Shown: positions 26,022-34,797, numbered from the stretch's first letter. The stretch is 35,615 bases of DNA from Campylobacteraceae bacterium (GCA_012519705.1 JAAYPR010000008.1:1-35615), one strand, 5' to 3'. Numbers and translations are program-made. The notes: generated by a model not told the origin, from the letters alone.

Positions 26022-26575
26022 ATAAAAGCGGCTATAAAAACAGCAAAACCTTAAAAAATTTCAGAGAATTGTGGAAAAGAGCTTTTTAAGAGCTCCAACG
26101 CAAATTTAGTTGAGTTTGGAATGCCTACTTTAAAGGGAGATATTTATTAAATTTCTTACCTTCTAGAAGTTTGACATAAAAATAGATATAAATTTATGAC
26201 AAGTTTCAATCGACTGTACCGTCAATTTTCTCTTATCAAATTGTAATATATAATAATAAAAAGATTTTATAGTTTTTTATAAATTTCTCTCAAGGCCCAC
26301 TATTAGGGCTCTTTAGCCAAATACTATCCCAAAACAACTCATTTTTAAATTACTATCAACGATGATTTTACACTTATTATAATTCTTTTATTTTTCAGCA
26401 CATAACAAGAATATCAATTTTAACAGCCATCACGTGTGATTTGTGGCAGCAAGGATAAAAAATAATAACCATAAACATTGCTCTTTGGTTTGATTTAGTA
26501 TCAGACATGTTTATAAAAATCTACCATTCCCTTTTAGGGAGCTTAAAAAAATATTTTGCCTACAAGGAGGATATC
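26022..26575. other. Intergenic region without a gene
   Basis: No coding frame, clear repeat or terminator was recognised in this 554-base stretch. It ends with an intact ribosome site (AAGGAGG at 26564-26570) belonging to the decayed alpA copy. Confidence 0.55.
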
Positions 26576-26732
26576 ATGAATAGCACATAATACTGGCGTA
26601 TTGGAGCAAGTGATGTTTAAAATCTTTGCTCTAAGGATAGAGCAATTGTATGGAATATTGTCCTAAATGACAAATTAAAAACATACAAATAACAAGAGTT
26701 GTAGCACTTTTTAAAAACAAAGGTGCTATGGT
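26576..26732 (+). pseudogene. Decayed alpA-like gene
   Basis: Reading from the ATG at 26576 gives MNST-stop-YWRIGASDV-stop-NLCSKDRAIVWNIV, then LNDKLKTYK-stop. This aligns without gaps over most of its length with the intact AlpA protein at 23089 (DSYFIRVNDVTKLCSIGKTT, VWKLV and GKIKTYKP). There are four in-frame stops. The Shine-Dalgarno AAGGAGG and the reading-frame register survive, so decay was by point mutation. It marks a second, older mobile-element module in the island. Confidence 0.8.
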
Positions 26733-26763
26733 ATTATTTTTATTAAATTTATAGAGGTGTAAA

Positions 26764-27501
26764 ATGAAAGAAATTAGTATAAATGAACTAATGAAAACAT
26801 TAAATAAGTTTTTGGATAAAACCAATCAACAAACGAATTTTTTAATGATAGACAATTTTGATGAGGTATCAAATAAAGCTAAATGTCCTAGTATAGAACC
26901 CAAGCTAGAAGACTTTGATAATAGGCTAAAAAATAGCTTTATTGACAATTTAATTATTGTAGTACCACGATGTTTTGATGATACTATAGCTTCATTTATG
27001 AAACCTAATGATAGACTCTCGATTTTTCAAACAAAAAGCGATAATCTTCCAAGCTCAAGCTTGAGATATATTTATAATAAAAGCTTCAAGTCTTTAAATG
27101 CTCTTGGCAATCAAGAGCAAAACAACGAGCTAAGAGCTAGTTTTGTAGTGAAAAAGAGGCACTTTACTATAATGGACAAAAGTGGTCAAAATCGTAAGAT
27201 AATCCTTTATACGCCAGAATGGCTAAAGATAAATCAAGTTACTACAATAAACTCTTTTTTCAGAGAAGTATTTTATCATTTTGAAAATGAACTCGGAATC
27301 GAAGACCCACTAGAAAAAATAAAATCTATGGCAAAATCGATAAGCGATTCTTGCAAGGATGGAGATTTATCTGGTTTGTTTGCGATATACGGATATAAAT
27401 CCTTGGATAATCAAGCTACAGAGTGGATGAAAGCGTACGAGATAGACGATTCCAAGCGACTTATGTCTGTCATAAACAGCCTAGCAAAACCTGCGATATA
27501 A
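26764..27501 (+). CDS. Hypothetical protein, unknown family
   Basis: This 245-residue soluble protein has no signal peptide or membrane helix. The N-terminus (MKEISINELMKTLNKFLDKT) looks helical. A central segment (NSFIDNLIIVVPRCFDDTIAS) and a later part (ILYTPEWLKINQVTTINSFF) suggest an alpha/beta fold, but no catalytic motif is evident. It begins 32 bases after the decayed alpA gene, with an AGAGG ribosome site, so it may once have been in an operon with it, in the place the HUH-type gene occupies next to the intact copy. A hairpin follows its stop codon. Confidence 0.6.
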   Translation: MKEISINELMKTLNKFLDKTNQQTNFLMIDNFDEVSNKAKCPSIEPKLEDFDNRLKNSFIDNLIIVVPRCFDDTIASFMKPNDRLSIFQTKSDNLPSSSLRYIYNKSFKSLNALGNQEQNNELRASFVVKKRHFTIMDKSGQNRKIILYTPEWLKINQVTTINSFFREVFYHFENELGIEDPLEKIKSMAKSISDSCKDGDLSGLFAIYGYKSLDNQATEWMKAYEIDDSKRLMSVINSLAKPAI

Positions 27502-27829
27502 AGTAGTAGAGTCTAATCTAAGAGTTTGTAAAACACACTCTTAGATTTATACTTAATTCTACCCTAACTTAACCACATTAATTTATTGACAAACTTGACC
27601 TAAAAAGCACCAAATCAAATTCCAAAACTAAAAAGAGTATCTACCATAGTAAAAGTAAGTTATAAGAATATTTATAGTAAAATCACCAGTCTATATAAAT
27701 TACTTTAGTAAATTTATATGTTGTTAGGGAACAAAAACAGCAAAACGACAAAATTTGAACTTTAAAATTTATAATGTCCCTAGCTAAATTTTAGCTATAG
27801 ATGAGCTATAAATCAAAAAAGGAGGAACT
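27502..27829. other. Intergenic region before the cargo cluster
   Basis: It contains one terminator-like hairpin (listed separately) and otherwise no gene. It should hold the promoter of the cluster that starts at 27830, but no clear -10 box could be singled out. Confidence 0.5.
27515..27547 (+). terminator. Terminator-like hairpin
   Basis: A perfect 11-bp stem AATCTAAGAGT/ACTCTTAGATT has an 11-base loop and lies 14 bases after the stop codon of the gene at 26764. The following tract is only moderately T-rich. Confidence 0.55.
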
Positions 27830-28480
27830 ATGACCCAATATTCAAAAGAAATTTTAAGTAATCCTGAGCTTTTAAGGCAAAAGCTTTCCATTTATTTAGA
27901 TGGTTCAAAAAGCGTGGAGAGTTATGCAAAAGCATGTGAGAAGTTCTTTGAGGCTGGAAAGGGTGAAAAACTTAAAAATAAAAACACTTGGAGCTGGAAA
28001 GCATTTTTCTCTAGTTTTTTAGGACCACAATGGTTTTTCTTATATAGAGGAGCTACTCGTAGTCTTTTGCGTGTTGTTTTAATTATGCTACTGATATTTT
28101 ATGCAGATATAAATGGCCGTGGTAGTCCTGATGGGGTTTTGGCTTTTGAGTCATTATTGGGGTTTATAATTTTTCCACTATGGCTTGGAAATCACGGTAA
28201 ATTTATAGTATGTCAAAACTTTGTTGAGAGACTTGATTTGGGTAATGATAAAGAACTCAAAGTAAATAAAAGTTATTTTTATACATTTCTTGTTTTAAAT
28301 ATATTCTTGTTTTGCCTTGCTGTTTTTATGCTACTAACAAGTCAAATATCTAACTTTGAAGAGTATTTCATTTATTTAGATAGCAACATAGCTTTTTTAG
28401 CGTTGATGTATATTTCTACCATATTGCCAAAAATTATTATTGGCATAATATTTGGTGGCATTGCTGGGCTGTTATTTTAA
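27830..28480 (+). CDS. DUF2628-like membrane protein
   Basis: This 216-residue protein has an acidic/lysine-rich N-terminal cytoplasmic part (about 1-55). Then comes NTWSWKAFFSSFLGPQWFFLYRG, the pattern that typifies DUF2628-like proteins (an aromatic-rich segment before a helix). Four or five membrane helices follow, ending in a Gly-rich helix (IIIGIIFGGIAGLLF). Function is unknown for the family. A strong GGAGG ribosome site precedes the ATG. It heads a run of eight co-directional genes. Confidence 0.65.
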   Translation: MTQYSKEILSNPELLRQKLSIYLDGSKSVESYAKACEKFFEAGKGEKLKNKNTWSWKAFFSSFLGPQWFFLYRGATRSLLRVVLIMLLIFYADINGRGSPDGVLAFESLLGFIIFPLWLGNHGKFIVCQNFVERLDLGNDKELKVNKSYFYTFLVLNIFLFCLAVFMLLTSQISNFEEYFIYLDSNIAFLALMYISTILPKIIIGIIFGGIAGLLF

Positions 28481-28492
28481 AAAGGAGACAAG

Positions 28493-29158
28493 ATGAAAAC
28501 TATTTTAGAGCTTATACGGAGCGTTGTTGTTGTAGCGGCTATTTATTTTGGCTATCAGCTTTTTACTGGGAAAATGACCTTAGAAGAAATCAAGTTTTAC
28601 TTACAAAATTTATCAGTAGAAAGCATAACATCAAAGCCTTATGACTGCGATACCGATGTCGCTGAGATTTCGGCTTTATGTTTGATGTTTAAGGGAAATA
28701 GTTGTGATGATATAGGTTTGTTTCAAAGTGAGTTTTTACCAAAGCTTAATGATGTGGCGACTATAAAAAGAGCTCTTATCAAACTAGACTCATCGTCAAA
28801 AAGTTCGGTTTGTAGTATAGACTTTGATTATGATTTAAGTGCTAACTCTCTTGATGAAGCCAGAAAGAAATTTGAGTCTTATAGCTACATCAATGAAGGT
28901 ATCACAAATTACGGTATGAAAATTCTTTTTAATATGGACAGCATTCTTAATTTTAATAGCAAAGATTCCAAAAGCTTTGATGAGAAATTTAAAACCTTAG
29001 ATGAGTATAAGACATTCTTAGAGCAAAGAGAGGCTTCGCAAAATATGATGGTTATGTTTGGTGGTGCAAATTTAAATAGATTTTATTATAAGCTTTTTGA
29101 CAATGGCAAGGGCGAAATTTGGACTCAAGCATCTGGAAATTTAGAAGATTTAAGATAA
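28493..29158 (+). CDS. Hypothetical membrane-anchored protein
   Basis: This 221-residue protein has one N-terminal helix (IRSVVVVAAIYFGYQLF) and a large soluble domain, predicted periplasmic. Four cysteines (YDCDTD, ALCLMF, NSCDDI, SVCSID) could form two disulfides, which supports export. No known domain is recognised. AAAGGAG precedes the ATG, 12 bases after the previous stop. It is probably in an operon with the membrane protein upstream and the lipoprotein downstream. Confidence 0.6.
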   Translation: MKTILELIRSVVVVAAIYFGYQLFTGKMTLEEIKFYLQNLSVESITSKPYDCDTDVAEISALCLMFKGNSCDDIGLFQSEFLPKLNDVATIKRALIKLDSSSKSSVCSIDFDYDLSANSLDEARKKFESYSYINEGITNYGMKILFNMDSILNFNSKDSKSFDEKFKTLDEYKTFLEQREASQNMMVMFGGANLNRFYYKLFDNGKGEIWTQASGNLEDLR

Positions 29159-29187
29159 AAATAAAACTTAAAACAAAGGAGAAACAA

Positions 29188-29802
29188 ATGAGAAAAGTTA
29201 TTTCACTGTTTAGCTTAATGGTATTAAGCTTCGTTTTAGTTGGTTGTTTTCAACCTAAAACCCCAGAGCAGATTGTAGCCGAGTCAAACTACCCGTCTTT
29301 AACTAGAAGTTATCTAGCTATAAGAGATTTGCCTTATAGATATGTTAGTTTTAGTGAAGATTATGTAAGCGTAAAAGACTACATATCTGGCGTTAAAGGT
29401 AGCATTGATGATAGCGTAAGAAGTGCACAAGGTGCTTATTTAGGAAATTTTGATAGTTCAAACGATGACATAGCAAAAGCCTTTATAAACAACGCAAAAG
29501 CTAACGGCAACAGCGTAAAAATGTATAAAAGAGATGTGAATGCTGTTATGTCAGCCTCTCTTCCAAAAACTTGGGAATTAGCAAATTTAACAAGTGCATA
29601 CAACCTTGATAATGCCTTTATAGAGTATGATAAAAACGGCAGGATGGTAGCTGTGCTTGCTAGAATGCACTACTATGGCAAGTCACTTGGTTATTCAAAC
29701 ACTAGAATAAGCTTTGTAGGTTTTAACTACTGGGCTAGACAAGTTGAAAATCAAGTGGGCAATGCTCATTTTGCAAATGGTTTTATAACTGAGTTTAAGT
29801 AA
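29188..29802 (+). CDS. Hypothetical lipoprotein
   Basis: This 204-residue protein begins MRKVISLFSLMVLSFVLVGC: a lipoprotein signal with lipobox LVGC at residue 20. The rest is a soluble domain with many Tyr/Ser/Asn residues and segments such as LTRSYLAIRDLPYRYVSFSE. No family is recognised. I chose ATG at 29188 because AAAGGAG lies just upstream and it gives a proper lipoprotein signal; an upstream start at 29119 would overlap the previous gene and hide the signal. Confidence 0.7.
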   Translation: MRKVISLFSLMVLSFVLVGCFQPKTPEQIVAESNYPSLTRSYLAIRDLPYRYVSFSEDYVSVKDYISGVKGSIDDSVRSAQGAYLGNFDSSNDDIAKAFINNAKANGNSVKMYKRDVNAVMSASLPKTWELANLTSAYNLDNAFIEYDKNGRMVAVLARMHYYGKSLGYSNTRISFVGFNYWARQVENQVGNAHFANGFITEFK

Positions 29803-29816
29803 GAAAAAGGGAATTT

Positions 29817-29948
29817 ATGGATTTTATAAAAAATGTAAGTTATGAAAAATTTGCAGGAATTAAAAGAAAAGACTCATCTGGATTTTTGTTTATCGTTCTA
29901 ATATTAGCCATATTATTTTATCTTTATGAAAGAGGATATTTATCATGA
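29817..29948 (+). CDS. 43-residue single-helix membrane protein
   Basis: This small frame begins MDFIKNVSYEKFAGIKRK, followed by a hydrophobic helix (SGFLFIVLILAILFYLY) and a short tail. An AAAGGGA site lies upstream of the ATG, and its stop overlaps the next gene's start as ATGA. That overlap, the basic residues before the helix and its place in the tight run of genes support a real small protein translationally coupled to the NERD gene. Confidence 0.65.
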   Translation: MDFIKNVSYEKFAGIKRKDSSGFLFIVLILAILFYLYERGYLS

Positions 29949-31111
29949 GTTTGATTAAGGCTGATTTAAAAGAGTGGTATATGTATGTTTCTGCTCCTAA
30001 AGTGCTTGAAGATGAAGCTGTTCAAGCAGGAAGGGACGGCGAGGATTTTTTGCAAGCTCTACTAAAAAAGCATTTTAACGGTAGCTTTCTAAAAAAAGAA
30101 AGAGCTAAATTTTATAGCGGAAAAAGAATCCCGAGAAGCGACTCATCTGGAAGATATGAGGCTGATTTAATAGTATTAACACAAAGATTTATCTACCTTA
30201 TAGAGATAAAAAACTGGTCTGGAGTTTTAGTTCCGTTTAGTAAATATAGAGAAGAAGAAAAGGAAAGTATCCGTACTCAAAGCAAAGAATATCTTCAAAA
30301 ATTAAGTGATGATGACTTGTGGCTTCAAGTTAAAAGCTATTACGCAAAGGGCGGAATAGAAAAAACAGAGTATGTTCTCCATGAAGATATGCTTAAGCTA
30401 AATTCTAAAAAAAGAGAGGCTTTAATTGCGTATTTAAAAAACAGTGGTATTAAAATCGATGAAAGAAAAGTAATACATAAAGTTGTTTTTGTAAATGATA
30501 AATTTAGAATTCACGAAAGCATGGAGAATGAGAATTTAATCACCTACTCAGAGATTTTTAGCTTTATTCAAGGTGCTGGAAGAAGCGGTTTTGTGGAAGG
30601 TGTAATAAAAGGTCTAATTAGCCTTTTAGTATCTCAAGAAAACGCCAGAATCATAAGTGAAATTTGGTATCAAAGCCTTGACCCAAAAACATTTGATGAG
30701 TTGGATAAATGCATTTCTAGTTTAAGAACTTGGGATTATGTTAAGTTAAATGGTGGCAGAATTTTGGCTGGAGACTGCTACTATATAAGCGATGTTGATA
30801 TGGAAAGTGAGTTTTTAACCCAAAAAGGTGAAAAAATCACTCTACCTCATAAATACTTTAAAGAAAATTACATAGACGATGATACTAACATGAAAACAGT
30901 GTTTTTATTTGACAAATTAAATCAAAATGACATGATAGAGTTTGAGTGGTGCAGATCTAGATTCAGAGGACTTTTCAAAGCTATTTTTTCAAAAAGACTT
31001 AGGGGAAATCACCCATTTAAAGGAAGAAGCTACATTAAATTTCATCAAGTAGGTGAGCCAAAGGTTGGTTTTATAGAGCTTTGCAAGATAGATGCATTAC
31101 TAAAGGGTTAA
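29945..31111 (+). CDS. NERD-domain nuclease-related protein
   Basis: This 388-residue protein has an N-terminal NERD domain (about residues 25-110). It shows GRDGEDFLQALL (conserved Glu), then GRYEADLIVLTQRFIYLIEI and IKNWSG, the D...(E)xK nuclease-like core. NERD proteins are often seen as parts of larger DNA-processing or stress/defence proteins; activity is mostly unproved. The remaining 270 residues have no recognised domain; there is no helicase or kinase fused to it. The ATG overlaps the stop of the 43-residue gene, which suggests both products are made in fixed ratio. Confidence 0.78.
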   Translation: MSLIKADLKEWYMYVSAPKVLEDEAVQAGRDGEDFLQALLKKHFNGSFLKKERAKFYSGKRIPRSDSSGRYEADLIVLTQRFIYLIEIKNWSGVLVPFSKYREEEKESIRTQSKEYLQKLSDDDLWLQVKSYYAKGGIEKTEYVLHEDMLKLNSKKREALIAYLKNSGIKIDERKVIHKVVFVNDKFRIHESMENENLITYSEIFSFIQGAGRSGFVEGVIKGLISLLVSQENARIISEIWYQSLDPKTFDELDKCISSLRTWDYVKLNGGRILAGDCYYISDVDMESEFLTQKGEKITLPHKYFKENYIDDDTNMKTVFLFDKLNQNDMIEFEWCRSRFRGLFKAIFSKRLRGNHPFKGRSYIKFHQVGEPKVGFIELCKIDALLKG

Positions 31112-31129
31112 ATCTTAAAAAAGGAAAAA

Positions 31130-32041
31130 ATGAAAAGAGTTATTTTAGGAATTTTGGCTTTAATTTTGGCTATGAGCCTAAGTGCTAATGAGATAAACAA
31201 TACCTCAAGTCAACCAAGTAAAAGTGAACAAATAGGAAAACTAAGAGAACAAGTAGAAGCTAACAAGAAAAAGCTCATTGGAGTTTTTGGCAAATTTACT
31301 ACTGATAAAATAGAGCCAGATATTTGGGAAGAAGAGTGTAAAAATGGTAGTAGCGAGGCTTGTAAAAATCTCGCTGTTTACTATAATGATATTAAACTGG
31401 ATTTACAAAAAGGGTTTGAGTATTATAAATTGTCTTGTCATAATGGCAATGGCGAAGCCTGCACTCTTATAGGTACTATGCAGATGCAAAGTGGTGTAGA
31501 GTTAGATAAAACATTAGCTTTTGAAAATTTTAAAAAAGCTTGCGATAACAACTATGCTTTAGGCTGTAGCTTGGTAGGAGATTCTTATATGACAGGAATT
31601 GGCACAAAACAAGATAGTAAAAAAGCTATTGAACATTACAAAATGGCTTGTGAAAAAGGTGATTTCGGTGGATGTCAAAGCATCGGTGAGCTATACATAA
31701 ATGGCATTGGGGTAGAGCAAGATATACAAAAAGGGTTGAAATATTTAGAAATGTCTTGTGATGGAAAAAATTATGCTACTTGTGTCACAATTGGTTTTAT
31801 ATATGCAAGTGGGCTTAATGGTTTAGCGCCAGACTATAAAAAGACTCATGAGTATTTTGATAAAGCTTGCAAAGGCGGGTTTGATAGTGGATGCCATGAT
31901 TTAGGGCTTTTGTACATAGATGGCATTGGGGTAGAAAAAAATGACCTTGTGGCATTAAATTATTTTAAAAATGCGTGTGCTAATGGCTTCAAGCCCAGCT
32001 GCGATTTTCTAGAACTATATTATGGAGTAAATTTTAAATAA
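31130..32041 (+). CDS. Sel1-repeat, cysteine-rich secreted protein (Hcp-like)
   Basis: This 303-residue protein has a signal peptide (MKRVILGILALILAMSLSANE). It carries five to six Sel1-like repeats of about 36 residues, each with a pair of cysteines (for example ECKNGSSEACKNLAVYY, KACDNNYALGCSLVG and ACEKGDFGGCQSIGELY). That is the layout of the Helicobacter cysteine-rich proteins, where each pair is a disulfide linking the two helices. Such proteins are periplasmic or secreted and act in protein-protein binding. RBS AAGGAAA. It is followed one base later by a lipoprotein gene, so co-expression is likely. Confidence 0.87.
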   Translation: MKRVILGILALILAMSLSANEINNTSSQPSKSEQIGKLREQVEANKKKLIGVFGKFTTDKIEPDIWEEECKNGSSEACKNLAVYYNDIKLDLQKGFEYYKLSCHNGNGEACTLIGTMQMQSGVELDKTLAFENFKKACDNNYALGCSLVGDSYMTGIGTKQDSKKAIEHYKMACEKGDFGGCQSIGELYINGIGVEQDIQKGLKYLEMSCDGKNYATCVTIGFIYASGLNGLAPDYKKTHEYFDKACKGGFDSGCHDLGLLYIDGIGVEKNDLVALNYFKNACANGFKPSCDFLELYYGVNFK

Positions 32042-32042
32042 A

Positions 32043-32747
32043 ATGAAACAAACAAAATCACTTCTTATTGGAATCATAGCTCTTATAACCTTAACAGGTT
32101 GCTCTCAGCTTCTTGTGGATTTTACAGCAAAGGTTTTGATTCCTTTAGGGAGTGATTTGGTTGCTTCACCTTTTAAAAAGCCAAAAAGCACCGTAAAGTG
32201 CAAAAACGGCACTCCCGATACAGAAACTAAATATATAGAAAACTATGAAAAATTTGCTCTAAATTTGACAAATTACGTTAATAACGCCATCAAGTCATCC
32301 CATAAACTAGCCAAAGAAGAGTTTGATAAAGGAAGCAAATTTGTAACTTTATCTGACAACCCAAACTACGGCACTTATATCATTAGCTTAGCTAGAAAAA
32401 CGCCTTTTAAAGAGCTAAAAGATAGGCAAGGACTCTACGCTAAAGAAAATGGCTTTAGACTCGAACCAGCCATTTATAACGAAGCGAACAAAACCATAAC
32501 CCACAAAACAGTTGCAAACAAAGAAGTTTATTTTAAAAACGACAAAGAAGCGGTGGAAAAAGAAAAAGAAGAGATAAGCCTGATGTATTGTGGCGACAGA
32601 TATTACTACGAGTTTTTTGCTATAGGCGGATATAAAATCAACTTTATACTAAGCGATATAGATAACCCTAGTTATAAATTTATAGATATTTTGTTTGATA
32701 AAGAGTTTTGCAACACCTACTTAGAAAAAACTAAATATTGTAAATGA
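32043..32747 (+). CDS. Hypothetical lipoprotein
   Basis: This 234-residue protein has a lipoprotein signal (MKQTKSLLIGIIALITLTGC, lipobox LTGC at residue 20). A long soluble domain with four further cysteines follows. Recognisable segments such as ENGFRLEPAIYNEANKTI do not match a family I know. It starts one base after the Sel1-repeat gene stop and ends the co-directional cluster. Confidence 0.68.
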   Translation: MKQTKSLLIGIIALITLTGCSQLLVDFTAKVLIPLGSDLVASPFKKPKSTVKCKNGTPDTETKYIENYEKFALNLTNYVNNAIKSSHKLAKEEFDKGSKFVTLSDNPNYGTYIISLARKTPFKELKDRQGLYAKENGFRLEPAIYNEANKTITHKTVANKEVYFKNDKEAVEKEKEEISLMYCGDRYYYEFFAIGGYKINFILSDIDNPSYKFIDILFDKEFCNTYLEKTKYCK

Positions 32748-32901
32748 ATTTAGTAAAAATTTTTTTTGCTTATTGAATAAACTTGCCTCAATAAAATTTT
32801 TAGCCATCGTAAAAGTTAAAATCTAGTCTATAAAAAATGTTAAACATTATTATACAACAAATAACCTGCATTTTTAATGCTAAATAAAATCAACTAAACT
32901 A

Positions 32902-33243
32902 TTATTTCTTTTTGCTTGGCTTATTTAGCTCCCACTTAGCTTTTGCTATTTCATAATCAAGTGCGTCAGTATTATGCTTTTTCATATAATTCACCATTCC
33001 AGACATTTCAAAGAATAACTCTAGTGTTTGAGCATATGGAATAATCATCTTTAAAATATCTGAAGTAGAGCCATGCTTTTCCACAACCTTGCTTAAAGTG
33101 TTATAAAGTTCTTCAAGTCTATCCTCATAGTCAGGTGAAGTTATATCAAAGTTAAGTCCTACGATAAAGTTTTTAATCCAAGCAACGATAAAGTTTGACA
33201 CAACGCCAAGCAGCACAATTGATAAAGTTGTATAGTCTAGCAT
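32902..33243 (-). CDS. Hypothetical membrane-associated protein
   Basis: This 113-residue protein has an N-terminal helix (LSIVLLGVVSNFIVAWIKNFIVG) and an amphipathic, charged remainder (YEDRLEELYNTLSKVVEKHG) with a lysine-rich end. No family is recognised. A GGAGG ribosome site precedes the ATG. It is opposite in direction to both neighbours, and no partner gene is apparent. Confidence 0.6.
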   Translation of the reverse strand: MLDYTTLSIVLLGVVSNFIVAWIKNFIVGLNFDITSPDYEDRLEELYNTLSKVVEKHGSTSDILKMIIPYAQTLELFFEMSGMVNYMKKHNTDALDYEIAKAKWELNKPSKKK

Positions 33244-33600
33244 AACAAAACCTCCTTAAGCAATGTATTAAATAAGACAGTTATTATATATAAATTTTGC
33301 TACAAACGGTAATGATAAGTGGTTTTTCTTTAATTAAAAATCAAAACACAAATTAATGCCTTAATAGTCTCTAAAAAAGATTTAATTGTTTTTATAAGTT
33401 TTCTTTATAGTCTTGATGTTAAAATGCTTTTTAGATATGTTCTAGGCTCTTTTATGGTTAGTCATAGCTTTTATTTGTGTAAAATTTTCAAATCAAATTT
33501 TACACAGCTTGATTTTAAATTAGTCTGTTTTTATAAATATGTAATACAATCCATCTTTTTTATGATATAATTGTATCATATTACATAAAAAGGATGGAAG
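33244..33600. other. Intergenic region with dyad-symmetric promoter
   Basis: No gene is seen in this 357-base stretch. Its last 60 bases hold a nested set of inverted repeats around a -10 box (listed separately). Confidence 0.6.
33538..33597 (+). promoter_or_regulatory. Promoter with nested inverted repeats upstream of the ATPase gene
   Basis: TATAAT lies at 33565-33570. It is enclosed by 14-base arms (33551-33564 and 33584-33597, 13 of 14 matching). There are also TATGATA/TATCATA (33561-33567 with 33574-33580) and TATGTAATA/TATTACATA (33538-33546 with 33579-33587). The right arm includes the ribosome site AAGGA of the ATPase gene. Confidence 0.6.
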
Positions 33601-34797
33601 ATGTTAGATGAGCTATTTATAAAAAGCAATGCCTTAATTAAACTAAACAACCAAAAATTTGAAAGATACTTTATAAAAACTACTGATTTAACTCACAGAC
33701 TAAGCATAATTCTAGGAAGTCGTGGTATAGGTAAAACAACCACTCTTGCTCAGCTTGCAAGTAAAAATGAAGGCAGTCTTTACTTAAGCCTAGATGATAT
33801 AGAAATTTCAAACGACATTACAGCGATAATTAGAGAGTTTGTATTAAATGGCGGAAAATATCTCTACCTTGATGAAATTCACAAAAACAAAGATATCTCT
33901 GGGGTACTTAAATTTGCCTATGATAATTTTAAGGATTTAAACATCGTAGCAACTGGCTCATCAGCACTGGAAATTCTTAAAAGTTCGCATGATTTAAGTA
34001 GAAGAGCTATCATTTATAAAATGCACGGGATGAGTTTTAGGGAGTATTTAGGACTTTTTTACGGTATTAACATCACTCCTTTTAACTTAGATACCATCTT
34101 AACCACTCATCAAGATATCGCTAGTGATGTTGCGAAGAGCTTAAAAGAAAAAGAGCTATACATTACCAAGCTTTTTAAAGAGTATTTAAAATTTGGATAC
34201 TACCCATACTATAAAGAGCTGTCAAATGAGATAGTTTTTTTTCAAACTCTAAGGCAAAGCATAGAAGCAACTATTGATAGCGATTTACTTAGTGTCTATC
34301 CAAACCTAAGTGGCAACACAGCTAGAAAGTTAAAGCTACTGCTTCACGCAATTAGTGAAAATGTTCCTTACTCTCCAAACTACACTGATTTAAAAAAAAT
34401 AGTGGATATAAAAGATGATAGAACGCTGAAAAACTACCTTGCTATGCTAGAAAATGCTGGGCTTATAAGGCTTCTAATGAGAGATGAGATGGCGTTAAAA
34501 AATATGGATAAAGCTGATAAAATTTACCTTGAAAATACAAATTTAATGCATCTATATAAGCCAGATATTGGCAATATCAGAGAGACATTTTTTGTTAATC
34601 AGCTTGGAAATAGTGGAGAGATTTACTTTAGTAAAAGCGGGGATTTTAGAGTTGGTGAGTTTGTGTTTGAGATAGGCGGAGCTAAAAAAGGCTTTAGTCA
34701 AATAAAGGATGATAAAAACTCATTTGTAGCTGCTGATAATTTAGAAATTGGATTTGGGAGTAAAATACCACTTTGGCTTTTTGGGTTTTTGTATTAG
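33601..34797 (+). CDS. P-loop ATPase, DUF4143-like AAA protein
   Basis: This 398-residue protein has Walker A in LGSRGIGKTTTLAQL (about residues 37-50) and Walker B in YLYLDEIH (about 86-93). A sensor-like ATGSSALEIL follows, then MSFREYLGL, the typical DUF4143-family pattern. A winged-helix-like region (DRTLKNYLAMLENAGLIRLL) and a C-terminal nuclease-like segment (VGEFVFEIGGAKKGFSQI) complete it. Such proteins are common and probably bind DNA; cellular role is unknown. The ATG is preceded by AAGGA inside a dyad. It may be independent of the integrated island. Confidence 0.82.
   Translation: MLDELFIKSNALIKLNNQKFERYFIKTTDLTHRLSIILGSRGIGKTTTLAQLASKNEGSLYLSLDDIEISNDITAIIREFVLNGGKYLYLDEIHKNKDISGVLKFAYDNFKDLNIVATGSSALEILKSSHDLSRRAIIYKMHGMSFREYLGLFYGINITPFNLDTILTTHQDIASDVAKSLKEKELYITKLFKEYLKFGYYPYYKELSNEIVFFQTLRQSIEATIDSDLLSVYPNLSGNTARKLKLLLHAISENVPYSPNYTDLKKIVDIKDDRTLKNYLAMLENAGLIRLLMRDEMALKNMDKADKIYLENTNLMHLYKPDIGNIRETFFVNQLGNSGEIYFSKSGDFRVGEFVFEIGGAKKGFSQIKDDKNSFVAADNLEIGFGSKIPLWLFGFLY

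Noticed and set aside
32748-32901. Further small gene after the last lipoprotein
   Set aside because: Only AT-rich sequence with short, unsupported frames was seen.
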